Of a stretch of DNA of 14,830 nt, positions 13,545 through 14,830 are shown piece by piece. Each line of letters opens with the position of its first letter. The first letter of the stretch is position 1. The translations under genes were made by a program, and so were the position numbers. The DNA is from an uncultured Selenomonadales bacterium (GTDB lineage: Bacteria > Bacillota > Negativicutes > Selenomonadales > Selenomonadaceae): assembly GCA_947165405.1 (NCBI GenBank), contig CAMVAG010000025.1, positions 1-14,830 of the forward strand, in the 5' to 3' direction. Below the pieces are notes generated by a model. The model was not told the origin of the DNA, did not search any database, and saw only the letters and a program-made list of their open reading frames with translations.

Positions 13545-14550
13545 CGAAAAAATTCAATTTGACATGGCGGCGGAGTTGCTGAAAAAATTTTTGCCTGCCG
13601 AAATGCACGAGGCGGCTTTGAAAGAATTGAACGCCGAGCGCGAAGAAAAATCCCTTGAGCCGAAAGAAAAATTCAGTGCGAGCGACAGGGCGGCGATTTT
13701 GGTCGAGGCTCTTCCCTACATACAAGAGTTTCACGGCAAGACGATTGTAATCAAATACGGCGGCAATGCAATGGTCAACGACGAACTCAAGGCTTCCGTC
13801 ATGCAAGACGTTGCGTTGATGAAATTCGTCGGGATAAACGTCGTTATCGTTCACGGCGGCGGCCCGGAAATTACCGGCTTCCTCAAAAAGCTCGGCAAGG
13901 AAAGTTCTTTCGTGAGCGGCTTGCGTGTCACTGATGAGGAGACTGTTGAAATTGCGGAGATGGTTCTTGACGGCAAAATCAATTCGGAAATTGTCACGCT
14001 GTTAAATCGTCGAGGCTTGAGGGCAGTCGGCTTGAGCGGCAAGGACGCCGATTTGATTCAAGCCGAAAAAAAATTGGCGACGGTCTACGAAGACGGCGAG
14101 AAAACCAAAGTTGATATAGGCTACGTCGGCAAGGCAAAGCAAGTAAATATTCGAATCGTCAACGATTTAATCGGTCAAGGTTATGTCCCCGTGATTGCTC
14201 CTATTGGCGTCGGCGAGGACGGCGAAAGCTACAACATCAACGCCGATTATGTTGCGGCTGACATTGCCGGCGCGCTCAAGGCAGAAAAACTTTTGCTCCT
14301 CACCGACACCGAAGGCGTCTACAAAAATTTTGAGGACAAGAAAAGTTTTATTTCGACGCTCAAAGCTGACGAGGCGCGGGCTTTTATCAAAGACGGTATC
14401 ATAAGCGGCGGCATGATTCCCAAAGTCGAAGCTTGCCTGCGCGCACTGGACAGAGGCACGAATAAAGCTTACATTATCGACGGAAGACTTCCGCACTCGA
14501 TTATTTTGGAATTGTTCACGGCGGCAGGTCTGGGAACGGAGGTTTTGTAA
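13537..14550 (+). CDS. argB: Acetylglutamate kinase with N-terminal extension
   Basis: ArgB phosphorylates N-acetyl-L-glutamate with ATP, the second step of arginine synthesis. The amino-acid-kinase fold is complete: KYGGNAM (K73), VHGGGPEI (106-112), GLRVTDEETVE, LSGKDADL, NINADYVAADIAGAL, LLLTDTEGVY and GGMIPK (K296). The usual protein begins near residue 48 here (ASDRAAILVEALPYIQ), giving about 290 aa. This copy is 337 aa because of an extra charged helical N-terminus (MAAELLKKFLPAEMHEAALK and on). The start at ATG 13537 has a strong GGAGG (13526-13530) located inside recT and overlaps the recT end by 8 bp. In-frame TTG codons near 13618-13629 are possible shorter starts. No other arg gene is adjacent. 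A glycosyltransferase-like gene begins immediately after the stop. Confidence 0.95.
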   Translation: MINEKIQFDMAAELLKKFLPAEMHEAALKELNAEREEKSLEPKEKFSASDRAAILVEALPYIQEFHGKTIVIKYGGNAMVNDELKASVMQDVALMKFVGINVVIVHGGGPEITGFLKKLGKESSFVSGLRVTDEETVEIAEMVLDGKINSEIVTLLNRRGLRAVGLSGKDADLIQAEKKLATVYEDGEKTKVDIGYVGKAKQVNIRIVNDLIGQGYVPVIAPIGVGEDGESYNINADYVAADIAGALKAEKLLLLTDTEGVYKNFEDKKSFISTLKADEARAFIKDGIISGGMIPKVEACLRALDRGTNKAYIIDGRLPHSIILELFTAAGLGTEVL

Positions 14551-14830
14551 GTGGTCGACAAAAATTTATTCCTGTATGATTTGGCGGTCGTTGCCATCAT
14601 GAAAAACGAGGGACATTACCTCAAAGAGTGGTTGGATTATCATTTGCTTGCGGGCGTCGACCACTTTTATCTTTACGACAACGAAAGCCCCGACAATCAA
14701 GCCGAAGTCGCCAAGCCCTACGTTGAAGCCGGTCTCGTCGATTATTTTCCTCTGCCCGGCAAAGCAATGCAATATGTTGCCTACAACGACGCCGTCAATA
14801 GATTCAAATTTCAGTGTCGCTACATGGCGT
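14551..14830 (+). CDS. Glycosyltransferase family 92 / DUF23-like, 3' truncated
   Basis: The first 93 codons are visible and the frame is open to the window end. It starts with GTG at 14551, immediately after the argB stop, with GGAGG at 14538-14542 inside argB. The N-terminus VVAIMKNEGHYLKEWLDYHL (13-32) followed by GVDHFYLYDNESPDN is characteristic of the GT92/DUF23 group of GT-A fold transferases: a beta strand, an NE motif for nucleotide-sugar binding, then a YDN stretch. Such proteins usually work on surface polysaccharides. Donor and acceptor are unknown. The abutting stop/start suggests coupling to argB. Confidence 0.82.
   Translation, partial: MVDKNLFLYDLAVVAIMKNEGHYLKEWLDYHLLAGVDHFYLYDNESPDNQAEVAKPYVEAGLVDYFPLPGKAMQYVAYNDAVNRFKFQCRYMA

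Noticed and set aside
12720..14830. Prophage or integrated element around recT
   Set aside because: No integrase, terminase, exonuclease, repressor, tRNA attachment site or direct repeats flank recT; neighbours are metabolic genes.

Overview
The window looks like chromosomal DNA of a diderm (outer-membrane-bearing) Firmicute, most likely of the class Negativicutes. This is an inference from gene content. PcrA, LigA, NiaP and a MarR/ABC pair are of Firmicutes type, with strong AGGAGG-like ribosome binding sites and several TTG or GTG starts. They sit beside enzymes of ADP-heptose synthesis for LPS (an HldA-like sugar kinase and a GmhB phosphatase). No tRNA, rRNA, CRISPR array, insertion sequence or prophage block is visible.

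Left part (1-2400). A truncated divergent gene starts at the left edge on the minus strand. A MarR-type repressor and an ABC exporter half-transporter follow as an operon on the plus strand. Their promoter (TTGACT-17-TATCAT) carries two copies of AAGGTACC, one in the spacer and one over the expected transcription start, as expected of an autoregulated efflux operon.

Middle part (2400-11000). An HldA-like PfkB kinase (minus) converges on the exporter. It is divergent from a CDP-glycerol glycerophosphotransferase-like gene (plus), with a 267-bp hairpin-rich spacer between them. The transferase converges, 12 bp apart, on the pcrA-ligA repair/replication operon (minus), which has a clear promoter at 9551-9579. 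Upstream of pcrA, in the same orientation, is a NiaP-type niacin permease.

Right part (11000-14830). The spacer between niaP and an unrecognised 284-aa protein gene holds divergent promoters and arrays of 7-bp tandem repeats. One pair of arrays folds into a 79-nt hairpin ending next to the niaP ribosome binding site. After the unknown gene there is an intrinsic terminator whose T-run touches the ribosome binding site of gmhB. Then come gmhB, an orphan phage-type recT, argB (overlapping recT by 8 bp and with an unusual N-terminal extension) and the start of a GT92/DUF23-like glycosyltransferase, all in one direction.

The main themes are envelope sugar chemistry (HldA-like kinase, GmhB, two transferases) and DNA maintenance (PcrA, LigA, RecT), plus an efflux operon and niacin uptake. 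The most unusual points are the single-strand annealing protein RecT coupled to an arginine-biosynthesis gene with no phage neighbours, the altered active-site motifs of the heptose kinase homologue, and the heptamer repeats placed just upstream of three ribosome binding sites.
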